DNA from: Mitsuaria chitosanitabida ATCC BAA-476 = NBRC 102408
GTDB lineage: Bacteria; Pseudomonadota; Gammaproteobacteria; Burkholderiales; Burkholderiaceae_C
Reading direction: 5' to 3'
Length of the DNA stretch: 64,000 bases
NCBI RefSeq assembly: GCF_001598255.1
Contig: NZ_BCYP01000020.1
Coordinates: 82,219 to 146,218, forward strand
Position numbers and translations under genes: made by a program. The notes beneath the pieces were generated by a model that saw nothing but the letters and a program-made list of their open reading frames with translations, ran no database searches and was not told the origin of the DNA. Below are positions 52,883 through 64,000 of the stretch, piece by piece. Positions within the stretch are counted from its first letter, which is position 1. Every line of letters starts with the position of its first letter.

Positions 52883-54268
52883 TCACTTCCCGATGCAGAA
52901 CCGGCTGAAGATCTCGCCCAGCAGGTCGTCGGCGGTGAACGCGCCGGTGATCTCCCCGAGCGAGTCGTGGGCCATGCGGAGTTCCTCCGCCATCAGGTCC
53001 AGCGCGGCCGGCTTGGCCTCGGCCTGCAGCAGCGCCAGCTCGACATGCTCGCGCGTGCGGCGCAGCGCCTGCACATGGCGCTCGCGGGCGATGAACAGGC
53101 CCTCGGGCACGGCGTGCCAGCCGACCTGCTCCAGCAGCCGCCGGCGCAACGCGTCCAGGCCCTCGCCGGTCTTCGCCGACAGCGTCAGCGCGCCGTCCGG
53201 CAGCGTGGCGGGCGACTGGGCGTCGGCCTTGTTGTAGACCTGCAGGATCCGGCCCGCGTCGACGCTCGCGAGCCGTGCGCGGATCTCCGCGTCCTCGGCC
53301 TCATAGTCGGCATGGCCGACCCGCGTCAGGTCGTGCAGGAACAGCACCACGTCCGCGTCCGCGATCGCGTCCCAGCTGCGGGCCACGCCGATGCGCTCGA
53401 CCTCGTCCTCGGTGTCGCGCAGACCCGCGGTGTCGCTCACATGCAGTGGCACGCCCTCGATCTGGATCGTCTGGCTGAGCTTGTCCCGCGTCGTGCCGGG
53501 GATGGGCGTCACGATGGCCAGTTCCGCCCCCGCCAGCGCGTTCAGCAGCGAGCTCTTGCCCACGTTCGGCTGGCCGGCCAGCACCACCTTGATGCCTTCG
53601 CGCAGGATCGCGCCCTGGCGACTGCGATCGACCAGCGCTTCCAGCCGCGCGAGCAGCCCACGCAGCTTGCCCAGCGCGTCGGCCTGCTCGAGGAAATCGA
53701 TCTCCTCCTCGGGGAAGTCCAGCGTGGCCTCGACCAGCATGCGCAGCTGGATCAAGGCGTCGCGCAGACCGCCCACCTCGCCGCTGAGCGCGCCCGCCAA
53801 CGCGCGGCCGGCGCTGCGCGCCGCGGCCTCGGTGCTCGCGTCGATCAGGTCGGCCACCGCCTCGGCCTGCGCCAGGTCCAGCTTGCCATTCAGGAAGGCG
53901 CGCCGGGTGAACTCGCCCGGCTCGGCCAGGCGCATGCGCAGCGCGGGGTCGGCCTCCAGGCAGCGGGCCAGCAGCAGCTGCAGCACCACGGGGCCGCCGT
54001 GGGCCTGGAGCTCCAGCACGTGCTCGCCGGTGTAGGAATGCGGGGCGGGGAAGAGCAACGCCAGACCGTGGTCGATGGCCTCGCCGGTGGCGCTGCGGAA
54101 GGGCAGGTAGGTGGCCTCGCGCGGCTTGAGCGCACGGCCGCAGAGGACCGTCACCAGCGGGGTCAGGTCTTGCGGCGCGGAGACGCGCACGATGCCCACG
54201 GCGCCGCGTCCGGGCGCGGTGGCGATGGCGGCGATGGGATCCTGGTGGCGGGACAGTGGCGACAGCAT
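52883..54268 (-). CDS. mnmE: tRNA modification GTPase MnmE
   Basis: A 461-residue GTPase. The N-terminal tetrahydrofolate-binding domain begins [20 protein letters not shown]. The G domain, inserted in a helical domain, has [16 protein letters not shown] (about 225-240), [16 protein letters not shown] and NKAD. The C-terminal catalytic motif FCIGK is present at the end. With MnmG it adds carboxymethylaminomethyl groups to U34 of tRNAs. ATG 54268 is chosen; the earlier in-frame ATG lacks domain support. It is separated from yidC by a terminator, so it is a separate transcription unit in this cluster. Confidence 0.95.
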   Translation of the reverse strand: MLSPLSRHQDPIAAIATAPGRGAVGIVRVSAPQDLTPLVTVLCGRALKPREATYLPFRSATGEAIDHGLALLFPAPHSYTGEHVLELQAHGGPVVLQLLLARCLEADPALRMRLAEPGEFTRRAFLNGKLDLAQAEAVADLIDASTEAAARSAGRALAGALSGEVGGLRDALIQLRMLVEATLDFPEEEIDFLEQADALGKLRGLLARLEALVDRSRQGAILREGIKVVLAGQPNVGKSSLLNALAGAELAIVTPIPGTTRDKLSQTIQIEGVPLHVSDTAGLRDTEDEVERIGVARSWDAIADADVVLFLHDLTRVGHADYEAEDAEIRARLASVDAGRILQVYNKADAQSPATLPDGALTLSAKTGEGLDALRRRLLEQVGWHAVPEGLFIARERHVQALRRTREHVELALLQAEAKPAALDLMAEELRMAHDSLGEITGAFTADDLLGEIFSRFCIGK

Positions 54269-54433
54269 GGCCGCGATTGTCTCGCGACCTGTCGCCCGGT
54301 GTATGGCGCGGGGTAGGCCTTGACGACGGTTCTCGTGAACCGGCGCCACGCGCCTCCGGTTTCCGGTGCTCCTTTGAGAGCGCTCCGGAAAGCGACCCCC
54401 GCATGGATGGCATTAAGCGCCTGGCGACGGACG

Positions 54434-54460
54434 AAAAAAAGCCCCCGGGGTGCGGGGGCT
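54434..54460 (-). terminator. intrinsic terminator of yidC
   Basis: Minus-strand AGCCCCCGCACCCCGGGGGC stem-loop followed by TTTTTTT (54434-54440). It ends the rpmH-rnpA-yidD-yidC transcript and separates it from mnmE. Confidence 0.85.
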
Positions 54461-54489
54461 TCCTGTTCCTGCGTGAGGAATTTCCGGGA

Positions 54490-56178
54490 TCAGCTCTTCG
54501 TGACGCCGAGTCGCTTGTTGATCATCCATTGCTGGGCGATCGACAGGATGTTGTTCACCAGCCAGTACAGCACCAGGCCGGACGGGAAGAAGAAGAACAT
54601 CACGCTGAAGGCCAGCGGCATGATCCACATCATCTTGGCCTGCACCGGATCGGCCGGTTGCGGGTTCAGCCAGACCTGCAGCAGGCTGGACAGCGTCATC
54701 AGCAGCGGCAGCGGGCCGATCGGCACGTTGAAGTAGGGCAGGTGACCGAAGAGGGTGTCCGGCTTGGACAGGTCATGGATCCACAGCACCCACGGGGCAC
54801 CGCGCATCTCGACGCTGGACAGCAGCACCCAGTACAGGCCCATGAAGAAGGGCATCTGCAGGAAGATGGGGAGGCAGCTGCCCAGCGGGTTGATCTTCTC
54901 TTCCTTGTAGATGCGCATCATCTCCTGCTGCATCTGCTGCGGCTTGTCCTTGTAGCGCTCGCGCAGCTCCTGGATGCGCGGATTGACCGCCTTCATCTTG
55001 GCCATGCTGCGGTACGCGCTGGCGTTCAGGCCGTAGAACGCGGCCTTGAGCAGCACCACCAGGACGATGATCGCCCAGCCCCAGTTGCCCAGCGCCTGGT
55101 GCAGCAGGTCCAGCAGCCAGAACAGCGGCTTGGACAGGATCTTGAAGATGCCGTAGTCCTTCACCAGCTCCAGGCCCGGGGCCAGGTCTTCCAGCTTCTT
55201 CTCTTCCTGCGGACCCACGTACAGCACGTCGTCGAGCTTGCCGGTCGCGCCGGGCGCGATCGTGGCGAAGTTCATCACCATGCCGGCGGTGTACAGGTTC
55301 TCGTTGAGCGGGCGGACGTTGAACTCGCGCGGGCCGGCTTCGTTGCGCAGCCAGGCGCTGACGAAGTAATGCTGGACCATCGCGACCCAGCCGTCGTCGG
55401 CGTTCTTGTCGTACTCGGCCTTGCCCTTCTTGAGGTCGTCGAAGGACAGCTTGTGGTACTTCGCCTTGTCCGTGTACAGGGCCGGGCCCGAGAACGACGA
55501 GGGGGCGAAGGACGGACCGGTGTGGTCGACGTGGCCGTCGCGCACCAACTGCAGGTACAGCTGCGGCGTGACCGCGGCGGCGCCCTGGTTGGTGACCTCA
55601 TGGCGCACGCCGATGGCGTAGTCGCCGCGCTTGAAGGTGTAGGTCTTGGCCAGCTTGACGCCGCCTTGCTCGCCTTCCAGGCGCACGGTCAGCGCGTCCT
55701 GGCCGTCCTTCAGGTCCATCGGACCGTCGACCAGCGACAGCACGGTCTGGTCCGAGGGCGCGTTCGGGACGTTCAGCAGGCCGGAGCGCGCGCTGTACTG
55801 GCGCAGCGGATCCAGCACCACGACGTGGCCGCTGGGGTTGGTGTCGTCGGCGTGCTTGAGCAGCTCGACGCGCACCAGGCTGCCGCCGCGGGTGTCGATG
55901 GTCGCCTTGACGACGTCGGTCGTGATGGTGACCAGCTTGTTCTGGATCACCGGGGCCGCGGTCGTGACGGGCACGCCGGAGGCGGCCGTCGCGGGCTGGG
56001 CGGCGAGCGTCGCGCCGGAGGCCGCGCCCGAGGCGGGGCCGGTCGGGGCGCTGGCGGTCTTGGCAGGGGCCGGGTGGAACAGCGACGGCTGGCCGTTGTG
56101 CCGCTGCCAGCCGTCCCACAGCAGGACCAGCGACATCGTGAACACCACCCACAGGATGGTGCGGCGAATATCAGTCAT
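54490..56178 (-). CDS. yidC: membrane protein insertase YidC
   Basis: A 562-residue inner-membrane insertase. The first helix (TILWVVFTMSLVLLWDGW, about 8-25) is followed by a large periplasmic domain of roughly 300 residues, in which VAMVQHYFVSAWLRNEAG is visible. Five C-terminal helices hold the conserved core, including IIVLVVLLKAAFYGLNASAY, MAKMKAVNPRIQELRERYKD, and NPLGSCLPIFLQMPFFMGLY. YidC inserts and folds inner-membrane proteins with or without SecYEG. ATG 56178 overlaps the yidD stop by eight bases; the open frame is longer but without coding signature. Confidence 0.95.
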   Translation of the reverse strand: MTDIRRTILWVVFTMSLVLLWDGWQRHNGQPSLFHPAPAKTASAPTGPASGAASGATLAAQPATAASGVPVTTAAPVIQNKLVTITTDVVKATIDTRGGSLVRVELLKHADDTNPSGHVVVLDPLRQYSARSGLLNVPNAPSDQTVLSLVDGPMDLKDGQDALTVRLEGEQGGVKLAKTYTFKRGDYAIGVRHEVTNQGAAAVTPQLYLQLVRDGHVDHTGPSFAPSSFSGPALYTDKAKYHKLSFDDLKKGKAEYDKNADDGWVAMVQHYFVSAWLRNEAGPREFNVRPLNENLYTAGMVMNFATIAPGATGKLDDVLYVGPQEEKKLEDLAPGLELVKDYGIFKILSKPLFWLLDLLHQALGNWGWAIIVLVVLLKAAFYGLNASAYRSMAKMKAVNPRIQELRERYKDKPQQMQQEMMRIYKEEKINPLGSCLPIFLQMPFFMGLYWVLLSSVEMRGAPWVLWIHDLSKPDTLFGHLPYFNVPIGPLPLLMTLSSLLQVWLNPQPADPVQAKMMWIMPLAFSVMFFFFPSGLVLYWLVNNILSIAQQWMINKRLGVTKS

Positions 56179-56503
56179 GGGAAGCTTTTGGATTGGCGGT
56201 TGAAGAGGCTGCTGTCCCCGGCCGGCATCGGGACGGACGCTCGAGCAGTCGGGTGAACAGACGGGGCGGATTGTCAGGCACGGGGTCGTGTCCGCCCAGA
56301 CAGAAAGGATTGCAGCGCAGGATCCGTCCGACCGCCAGGTAGGTGCCGGCGGCGGCGCCATGCTGGCGCAAGGCCTGCATCGCGTACGCGGAGCAGGTCG
56401 GGCTGTAGCGGCACCCGGCGCGCAGCCAGGCGCTGAACAGCAGCTGGTAGCCGCGCACCAGCCCCATCAGCAGACGCGTCGGCAGGCCGGGGCGGGTGTC
56501 CAT
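56171..56503 (-). CDS. yidD: membrane protein insertion efficiency factor YidD
   Basis: A 110-residue YidD. The core is MGLVRGYQLLFSAWLRAGCR, followed by YSPTCSAYAMQALRQHGAAA and RILRCNPFCLGGHDPVPD, with the three cysteines of the family. The C-terminal tail beyond PDNPPRLFTRLLE is longer than usual. It overlaps yidC by eight bases and lies 24 bases after rnpA, so the set is co-transcribed. It assists insertion of some membrane proteins. Confidence 0.92.
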   Translation of the reverse strand: MDTRPGLPTRLLMGLVRGYQLLFSAWLRAGCRYSPTCSAYAMQALRQHGAAAGTYLAVGRILRCNPFCLGGHDPVPDNPPRLFTRLLERPSRCRPGTAASSTANPKASHD

Positions 56504-56527
56504 CGTCGACTCCGAGGCGCGAACCGC

Positions 56528-57091
56528 TCAGCCGCCCGCCGGTGGGCGTGCCAGCTTGCGGGTCAGCTGCAGCAGCTCCGCGCGCGCGGCGGCGCGCAGC
56601 GCGTCCGAGGAGGCGCTGGGGAACTGCTTGCGATCGAAAGGCATGCGCAGCCGCACGACCCAGAGGCCGGGCGGCAGCTCGCCGAGGTCGTCGAAGACCG
56701 CGCGGATCTGGCGCTTGAGCAGGACTCGCGTGACCGCCCGTTTCGCGTGCCGCTTGGGCACGACGTAGCCCAGCCAGGCGCCTTGCGGCGCGGCGGGGAC
56801 TTCGGGGGACGTTTCGACGGTCAGCGCGGCGCCGCGATGCGAAGCGTCGTCCGGAATGGACAACGCCGCGGACGAGGCCGCGGCATCGGGGGCATCGCAT
56901 GATTCATCCACAGCTTGGGGATGAATCGGTGCATCACCTGTGGACAAGTCGACCGGTCCCTTGGCAGGGCGGCGCTTCGGCAGCGAGGGGCTGGCGGCCA
57001 AGTGGTGCACGGCGAAGTGCGCGCTGCGCGCGCGGCTGGGGGTGCCCAGCACGCGCTCGAAATCGGCCGATCGCACGATGCGGCCGATCAC
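56528..57091 (-). CDS. rnpA: ribonuclease P protein component RnpA, with large insertion
   Basis: About 187 residues, against about 120 in typical RnpA. The start of the fold is visible as IVRSADFERVLGTPSRARSA and HFAVHHLAA, and it resumes with WLGYVVPKRHAKRAVTRVLL then KRQIRAVFDDLGELPPGLWV. The usual RNA-binding signature RNRIKR is here TRVLLKR, so the conserved Asn is absent. Between the two parts lies an acidic/Ala-rich insertion of about 70 residues (about 34-103) with VDESCDAPDAAASSAALSIP. GTG 57091 is the favoured start but has no clear ribosome site; a longer form would run into rpmH. It binds RNase P RNA for tRNA 5' processing. Confidence 0.8.
   Translation of the reverse strand: MIGRIVRSADFERVLGTPSRARSAHFAVHHLAASPSLPKRRPAKGPVDLSTGDAPIHPQAVDESCDAPDAAASSAALSIPDDASHRGAALTVETSPEVPAAPQGAWLGYVVPKRHAKRAVTRVLLKRQIRAVFDDLGELPPGLWVVRLRMPFDRKQFPSASSDALRAAARAELLQLTRKLARPPAGG
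56904..56947. promoter_or_regulatory. two near-consensus DnaA boxes inside the rnpA insertion
   Basis: TCATCCACA (56904-56912) and TGTGGACAA (56939-56947) each differ from TTATCCACA (or its complement TGTGGATAA) at one position and face each other. They lie in the codons of the RnpA insertion, about 540 bases from the perfect DnaA box near dnaA. Confidence 0.4.
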
Positions 57092-57122
57092 GGTGTGCAG
57101 ATCAGGTCGTCGGAAGTGACGC

Positions 57123-57257
57123 TCAGACGGCCAGGCGCTTGCGGCCCTTGGCGCGACGAGCGGCGATGACGGCCTTGCCGCCACGCGTCTTCATGCGGAC
57201 CAGGAAGCCGTGGGTACGGGCGCGACGGGTCTTGGAGCCTTGATAAGTGCGTTTCAT
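57123..57257 (-). CDS. rpmH: ribosomal protein bL34
   Basis: A 44-residue protein: [18 protein letters not shown] followed by [20 protein letters not shown] and the basic end RKRLAV, matching bL34. It is highly basic, as needed for the large-subunit exit tunnel region. ATG 57255-57257 is preceded by AGAGGT eight bases upstream. The rnpA start lies 31 bases after its stop. The gene is first in the transcript of this cluster and is transcribed from a promoter at 57403-57431. Confidence 0.96.
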   Translation of the reverse strand: MKRTYQGSKTRRARTHGFLVRMKTRGGKAVIAARRAKGRKRLAV

Positions 57258-57402
57258 GATTCAAACCTCTAGGAAATCTCGGAACTTCCCCGTCGCCTCG
57301 CGCCATCTTGGCGCCGCGGACGGAGGGACATCGGGTGATGCCGGAAGCCGCTCGAAGATCGGAGGCCCACGCAGCTACGTCCGGGCGTCCGGAAAACCCG
57401 CG

Positions 57403-57431
57403 ATTACAGCAAAGATTTGGACGCGGGTCAA
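57403..57431 (-). promoter_or_regulatory. sigma70 promoter of rpmH
   Basis: Minus strand TTGACC (57431-57426), 17-base spacer, TGTAAT (57408-57403). Both boxes match five of six consensus bases with optimal spacing. Confidence 0.75.
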
Positions 57432-57465
57432 TCCGGCGCCAGCCCGCCACGGGGATTACCAGCAC

Positions 57466-57494
57466 TTGACCGGGGTAAAAAATCTGTGGATAAT
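57466..57494 (+). promoter_or_regulatory. sigma70 promoter of dnaA overlapping a DnaA box
   Basis: TTGACC (57466-57471), 17-base spacer, GATAAT (57489-57494). The perfect DnaA box TGTGGATAA (57485-57493) overlaps the -10, a layout that gives DnaA autorepression. Confidence 0.75.
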
Positions 57495-57544
57495 CCTGGC
57501 TTCGCGGCCTTGGATCGGTACAATCCGGCCGCTCGAAGAATAAG

Positions 57545-57553
57545 TTTTCCACA
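57545..57553 (+). promoter_or_regulatory. near-consensus DnaA box TTTTCCACA at the dnaA start
   Basis: One mismatch to TTATCCACA, ending one base before the ATG of dnaA. No ribosome-binding site precedes ATG, so the two overlapping roles may be linked. Confidence 0.5.
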
Positions 57554-59101
57554 ATGAGCGCAGACTTGTCAGGGGCGGCACTGTGGCAGCGCGGCTGCGA
57601 ACGCCTGGCCGCCGAACTGCCTGAACAGCAATTCAACACCTGGATCCGTCCGCTGCCCCCGGCGGAGGTGGCCCAGCAGGACGAGAACGGCCAGGAGGCC
57701 GTCCTGGTGTCCCTGCGCGTCCCCAACCGATTCAAGCTGGACTGGATCCGCAGCCAGTACGCCGGCCGCATCGAAGCCATCCTCACCGAGCTCGCCGGCA
57801 AGCCCGCGCGGCTGGAGCTCTCGCTCGCCCCGCGTGAAGCCATCGCCCCGCTGCCGCGCACCGGCTCGACCGGCGTGTCCATGGGCCAGGTGCTGCAGCA
57901 GCACGGCCTGCGCGGTGGTCCGGCCGCCGCCCCGATCGCCGCGCCCGGCATGGCCGCGGCCGCCCGTCCGGCCACCCCAGCGGCCGCCGCTCCGACCGCG
58001 GCCCAGGCACCCGCCGCCCCGACCACGGCCGCCAGCCTCATCCAGCCCGGCGCGACGCCCAACGTCCCGCCCAGCGCGACGCGGCATCGCATCAACACCT
58101 CGCTGACCTTCGACACCCTGGTCCCCGGCCGCGCCAACCAGATGGCGCGCACCGCGGCTCTGCACGTGGCGGGCGCCCCGGGCCAGATGTACAACCCGCT
58201 GTTCATCTACGGCGGCGTCGGCCTGGGCAAGACCCACTTGATCCACGCGGTCGGCAACGCGCTGCTGAAGGACCGCCCGGATGCCCGCGTGCTCTATCTG
58301 CACGCCGAGCAGTTCATCTCCGACGTTGTCAAGAACTACCAGCGCAAGACCTTCGACGAGCTCAAGGCCAAGTACCACTCGCTGGACCTGCTGCTGATCG
58401 ACGACGTGCAGTTTTTCGCCGGCAAGGACCGGACGCAGGAAGAGTTCTTCAATGCGTTCGAGGCGCTGCTGGCCAAGCGGGCGCACATCATCATGACCTC
58501 GGACACCTATCCGAAGGGTCTGGTGGACATTGACGAGCGCCTGACCAGCCGCTTCGACGCCGGCCTGACGGTGGCGATCGAACCTCCGGAACTGGAGATG
58601 CGGGTCGCGATCCTGATCAAGAAGGCGGACGCCGAGGGCGCGCCCATGCCCGAGGACGTGGCCTTCTTCATCGCCAAGAACGTGCGCGCCAACGTGCGCG
58701 AGCTGGAAGGCGCGTTGCGCAAGGTGCTGGCCTACAGCCGCTTCTCGCACAAGGAAATCAACATCCAGCTGGCGCGCGAGGCGCTCAAGGACCTGCTGTC
58801 GATCCAGAACCGGCAGATCTCGGTCGAGAACATCCAGAAGACCGTGGCCGACTTCTACAAGATCAAGGTCGCGGACATGTACTCGAAGAAGCGGCCCGCG
58901 AGCATCGCCCGGCCCCGCCAGATCGCGATGTACCTGGCCAAGGAGCTGACCCAGAAGAGCCTGCCGGAGATCGGCGAGCTGTTCGGCGGCCGGGACCATA
59001 CGACGGTGCTGCACGCCGTGCGCAAGATCGGCGGAGAGCGCCAGAAGAACACCGAGTTGAACCAGCAGTTGCACGTGCTGGAGCAAACGCTGAAGGGATG
59101 A
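57554..59101 (+). CDS. dnaA: chromosomal replication initiator DnaA
   Basis: A 515-residue initiator. Domain I begins [20 protein letters not shown]. An Ala/Pro-rich linker (about 110-180, [19 protein letters not shown] in part) separates it from domain III, with Walker [21 protein letters not shown] (about 218-237) and Walker [21 protein letters not shown]. Domain IV has the DNA-binding signature [18 protein letters not shown] near 478-495. ATG 57554 fits the family, with no visible Shine-Dalgarno. It binds DnaA boxes and opens the origin with ATP. The dnaN gene follows by 70 bases. Confidence 0.97.
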   Translation: MSADLSGAALWQRGCERLAAELPEQQFNTWIRPLPPAEVAQQDENGQEAVLVSLRVPNRFKLDWIRSQYAGRIEAILTELAGKPARLELSLAPREAIAPLPRTGSTGVSMGQVLQQHGLRGGPAAAPIAAPGMAAAARPATPAAAAPTAAQAPAAPTTAASLIQPGATPNVPPSATRHRINTSLTFDTLVPGRANQMARTAALHVAGAPGQMYNPLFIYGGVGLGKTHLIHAVGNALLKDRPDARVLYLHAEQFISDVVKNYQRKTFDELKAKYHSLDLLLIDDVQFFAGKDRTQEEFFNAFEALLAKRAHIIMTSDTYPKGLVDIDERLTSRFDAGLTVAIEPPELEMRVAILIKKADAEGAPMPEDVAFFIAKNVRANVRELEGALRKVLAYSRFSHKEINIQLAREALKDLLSIQNRQISVENIQKTVADFYKIKVADMYSKKRPASIARPRQIAMYLAKELTQKSLPEIGELFGGRDHTTVLHAVRKIGGERQKNTELNQQLHVLEQTLKG

Positions 59102-59171
59102 GGCAAAAGGCCTTCTCGATCAGCGAAAATGCCGCGTTCGCCCGAACAGCCAACAGTGGAGAGAGGTTGAC

Positions 59172-60296
59172 ATGATCGTGTTGAAAGACAGCCAGGACAA
59201 AGTGCTTGCCGCGTTGCAGGCGGTGTCCGGCATCGTGGAACGGCGCCACACCCTGCCCATCCTGGCCAACGTGCTGTTGCGCAAGCAGGGCAAGCAGGTG
59301 GAGCTGACCACGAGCGACCTGGAGATCCAGGTCCGCACGACGGTCGAGTTCGAGGGCGACGAGGGCGATTTCTCGACCACGATCGGCGCCCGCAAGCTGA
59401 TCGACATCCTGCGGTCCATGCCGTCGGACCAGACGGTCAGCCTGACCTCGAACCAGAGCAAGATGACGCTGCAGGGCGGCAAGAGCCGCTTCACCCTGCA
59501 GACGCTCCCGTCGGACGACTTCCCGCTGGTGCAGGAAGCGGCGGACTTCGGTCCCGCGTTCAGCGTCCCGCAGAAGACGCTCAAGGGCCTGATCAACCAG
59601 GTCCACTTCGCGATGGCGGTGCATGACATCCGCTACTACCTGAACGGCATCCTGTTCGTGGCCGAGGGCAAGACCCTGACCCTGGTGGCCACCGACGGCC
59701 ACCGTCTGGCGCTGGCCCAGGCCGAGACCGACACCGAGATGCCCAAGCAGGAAGTCATCCTGCCGCGCAAGACCGTGCTGGAGCTGATGCGTCTGCTCAA
59801 GGACGGCGGCAAGGGCGACGACGAGAGCGCCCCCATCGAGATGCGCTTCGCCGGCAACCAGGCCAAGTTCAGCTTCAGCGGCATGGAGTTCGTGACCAAG
59901 CTGGTCGAGGGCAAGTTCCCCGACTACAACCGCGTCATCCCCAAGAACCATCGCTTCCACGTGATCCTGGGCCGCACCACGCTGCTGGCGGCGCTGCAGC
60001 GCGCGGCCATCCTGACCAGCGAGAAGTTCAAGGCCGTGCGCCTGTCCTTCGAGCCGGGCCTGCTGTCCATCGCCTCGAGCAACGCCGAGCAGGAAGAGGC
60101 CAAGGAAGAAATCGAGATCGACTACGGCGGCGACCAGATCGAGACCGGCTTCAACGTGACCTACCTGATGGACGTGCTGTCCAACATGTCGCAGGACATG
60201 GTGCGGGTGGATCTGAACGACAGTTCGTCCAGCGCGCTGCTGAGCATCCCCGACCACACCGGCTTCAAGTACGTGGTCATGCCGATGCGTATCTGA
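59172..60296 (+). CDS. dnaN: DNA polymerase III subunit beta (sliding clamp)
   Basis: A 374-residue beta clamp of the usual size. Domains of about 120 residues are recognisable from the start [20 protein letters not shown], through [20 protein letters not shown] and [20 protein letters not shown], to the C-terminus [11 protein letters not shown], which carries the typical final M-R-(L/I). It encircles DNA and holds the polymerase. GGAGAG precedes the ATG. It is cotranscribed with dnaA in most bacteria. Confidence 0.97.
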   Translation: MIVLKDSQDKVLAALQAVSGIVERRHTLPILANVLLRKQGKQVELTTSDLEIQVRTTVEFEGDEGDFSTTIGARKLIDILRSMPSDQTVSLTSNQSKMTLQGGKSRFTLQTLPSDDFPLVQEAADFGPAFSVPQKTLKGLINQVHFAMAVHDIRYYLNGILFVAEGKTLTLVATDGHRLALAQAETDTEMPKQEVILPRKTVLELMRLLKDGGKGDDESAPIEMRFAGNQAKFSFSGMEFVTKLVEGKFPDYNRVIPKNHRFHVILGRTTLLAALQRAAILTSEKFKAVRLSFEPGLLSIASSNAEQEEAKEEIEIDYGGDQIETGFNVTYLMDVLSNMSQDMVRVDLNDSSSSALLSIPDHTGFKYVVMPMRI

Positions 60297-60311
60297 CGCC
60301 ACGACAGATGA

Positions 60312-62930
<2,619 letters not shown>

Positions 62931-62952
62931 GGCAGTCCAGCTTGAACGTATT

Positions 62953-62994
62953 AGCCCTTGAATCTTGAGGATTCAAGGGCTTTCGTGTTTTGGT
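62953..62994 (+). terminator. intrinsic terminator of gyrB
   Basis: AGCCCTTGAATC / GATTCAAGGGCT 12-bp stem with TTGAG loop, followed by TTCGTGTTTTGG. It marks the end of the dnaA-dnaN-gyrB transcription unit. Confidence 0.85.
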
Positions 62995-63153
62995 AGCCAC
63001 CAAGAGGTATTGGTCCTCAGCCATCCCGAAACTCGACCTTGGGTGAAAAGGGCTTGAAAGCCTCTCGTTCCAACAGTTGATTGTTCCTGATGGAGTTCGG
63101 GACCGCGTCGAATGGAGGCGCCGTCCTCACTCCCTGAATCAGATGGACTTCGA

Positions 63154-63837
63154 ATGAATCCTCAATGCACAACGACAGTTGGCGCAATTCTCGCGGTGGC
63201 GGCCATCGCGATCTGCGGTGCTCAGATCAAGAAGAAGCATGCAACAGACGTACGGATGATCTTTTTCTTCTTCTCGCTCGCCGTCGTTGTTGCTTCACTC
63301 TTGGCTCTGGTAGCTAGCAATGCGGGTGCCATAGACAGCAGAGGGAATCTTCATGGATCGTTCGGAGAATTCCTTTCGCTTGCGATGCGAGAGACCCTCG
63401 ACATCTCTCGTGGGATCTACTTGTTCTCATGTATCGCCATCGTCATCACCGCCCCCCAAGTTCTGACGTACTTCTTGAGCGGACTCTTTGGCGTGGCAAC
63501 CGCACCGCTTCTCACGAAAGAAAGCGTTGGCCTGGTGGTTCTTGGAATTGTTAAGTCTTCGGCCGTGGCCTCAGGAACTTTCATGACCGTCGCAGTTGTG
63601 GGTCAAGTGAGGGGTTGGGATGGTTGGAGTCGTGACGGAATGTTCGCCATGTGCATGTTCGCGCTGATGCTGCTCATGCTCTCCTTCATTTGCACCCTGC
63701 AGTACAGAGATGCCGCAGGCCTATCTGCTTGGATCAAGAAGTGCGCAAACCCACCGTCCCGTAACCTCGTCGCATCGATTCATCAGTTCCTAACTAGAAA
63801 CCAACCGCGAACATCGAATGGCTATTGGGATGCATGA
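63154..63837 (+). CDS. polytopic membrane protein, unknown, lower-GC
   Basis: A 227-residue protein with four to five hydrophobic segments: VGAILAVAAIAICGAQI, MIFFFFSLAVVVASLLALVA, GIYLFSCIAIVITAPQVLTY, and AMCMFALMLLMLSFICTLQY. No motif identifies a family. Its codon use and base composition are visibly less GC-rich than the flanking genes, which suggests recent acquisition. ATG 63154 is taken because of the hydrophobic start; ATG 63112 is an alternative. A second open frame overlaps its end by eight bases. Confidence 0.6.
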   Translation: MNPQCTTTVGAILAVAAIAICGAQIKKKHATDVRMIFFFFSLAVVVASLLALVASNAGAIDSRGNLHGSFGEFLSLAMRETLDISRGIYLFSCIAIVITAPQVLTYFLSGLFGVATAPLLTKESVGLVVLGIVKSSAVASGTFMTVAVVGQVRGWDGWSRDGMFAMCMFALMLLMLSFICTLQYRDAAGLSAWIKKCANPPSRNLVASIHQFLTRNQPRTSNGYWDA

Positions 63838-64000
63838 CGACATGCTCCACACAAGTGATGTTCTTCCAGCAAGCAAGGTGCCGAAAGGAATGCAGGTGGG
63901 GCTTCGAATTAGGGACACTTGGCGAAGTGATGGGCAGGAGCTCGTTCACCAGCAGATAGAAATGCTCCCCTATCGGATATCGACGCTCCCCCCCCCCCCC
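63830..64000 (+). CDS. partial open reading frame running off the window end
   Basis: From ATG 63830 the frame stays open for 57 codons to the last base, overlapping the previous stop by eight bases (ATGCATGA), which suggests translational coupling. The visible start is MHDDMLHTSDVLPASKVPKG, followed by GLRIRDTWRSDGQELVHQQI. No family is recognised. The last bases are a C homopolymer that codes for prolines, so the true end or frame is doubtful. Confidence 0.4.
   Translation, partial: MHDDMLHTSDVLPASKVPKGMQVGLRIRDTWRSDGQELVHQQIEMLPYRISTLPPPP
63988..64000. other. C homopolymer at the window end
   Basis: A run of about 13 C after GACGCT closes the window. Such runs often mark contig ends or an assembly problem, so anything read through it is doubtful. 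Confidence 0.7.

Larger units (their letters stand above)
57258..57553. other. rpmH-dnaA intergenic region, probable replication origin (oriC)
   Basis: Contains divergent sigma70 promoters, one perfect DnaA box (57485-57493) and one near box (57545-57553), and A/T-rich patches such as GTAAAAAATC (57475-57484). This gene order (rpmH-dnaA) is the classical origin location in many bacteria. The number of boxes is low for a full origin; further ones may lie beyond or in rnpA. Confidence 0.55.

Overview
The window is a GC-rich chromosomal segment of a betaproteobacterium of the order Burkholderiales. Product similarities (DUF4148 and DUF1232 proteins, a KgtP-like symporter, type II lumazine synthase) suggest the Roseateles/Mitsuaria/Rubrivivax neighbourhood; the genus is an inference, not proven. 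It carries the replication-origin end of the chromosome: mnmE, yidC, yidD, rnpA and rpmH run leftward and dnaA, dnaN and gyrB run rightward from an intergenic region with divergent promoters and a perfect DnaA box. No tRNA, rRNA, CRISPR array, insertion sequence or prophage was seen.

Layout. 1-9.8 kb: truncated kgtP, a LysE exporter, a DUF4148 protein, a LysR regulator, an acyl-CoA synthetase, trpS, psd and trhO. 9.8-15.6 kb: a split RDD membrane protein, a divergent MurA paralogue, a periplasmic binding-like protein, an RluA-type pseudouridine synthase, and ribH behind an FMN riboswitch. 15.6-19.5 kb: an outer-membrane-like protein, a diguanylate cyclase, an HDOD protein and a TauE/SafE transporter preceded by an unexplained structured, terminated leader. 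20-24.8 kb: an ECF sigma factor, a coupled single-span membrane protein, a secreted protein with heptad repeats, and an SNF2 helicase. 25-33 kb: a thioredoxin-like protein, an M17 aminopeptidase, a GMC oxidoreductase and creBCD. 33-40 kb: a Gly-rich RRM protein, then an envelope block (response regulator, kinase, kdsD, kdsC, lptC, SDR on the minus strand) divergent from a PAP2 phosphatase. 40-52.9 kb: a DJ-1 protein, gdhA, two lipoproteins, a KefB-like antiporter, a repeat element, an acyltransferase, a histidine phosphatase with an acyl-CoA dehydrogenase, a second diguanylate cyclase and apt. 52.9-62.9 kb: the origin cluster. 63-64 kb: lower-GC sequence with a membrane protein and an ORF running off the end into a C homopolymer.

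How the genes work together. The most coherent module is the envelope block at 34-40 kb. An OmpR-type regulator and its kinase are transcribed toward the Kdo and LPS-transport genes. The divergent PAP2 phosphatase is preceded by four perfect CTTCAG hexamers spaced exactly 11 bp apart, the layout expected of an OmpR/PmrA-family operator. A second candidate module is the ECF sigma factor, its coupled membrane protein and the heptad-repeat secreted protein. The origin cluster shows an enlarged RnpA whose extra segment carries two near-consensus DnaA boxes.
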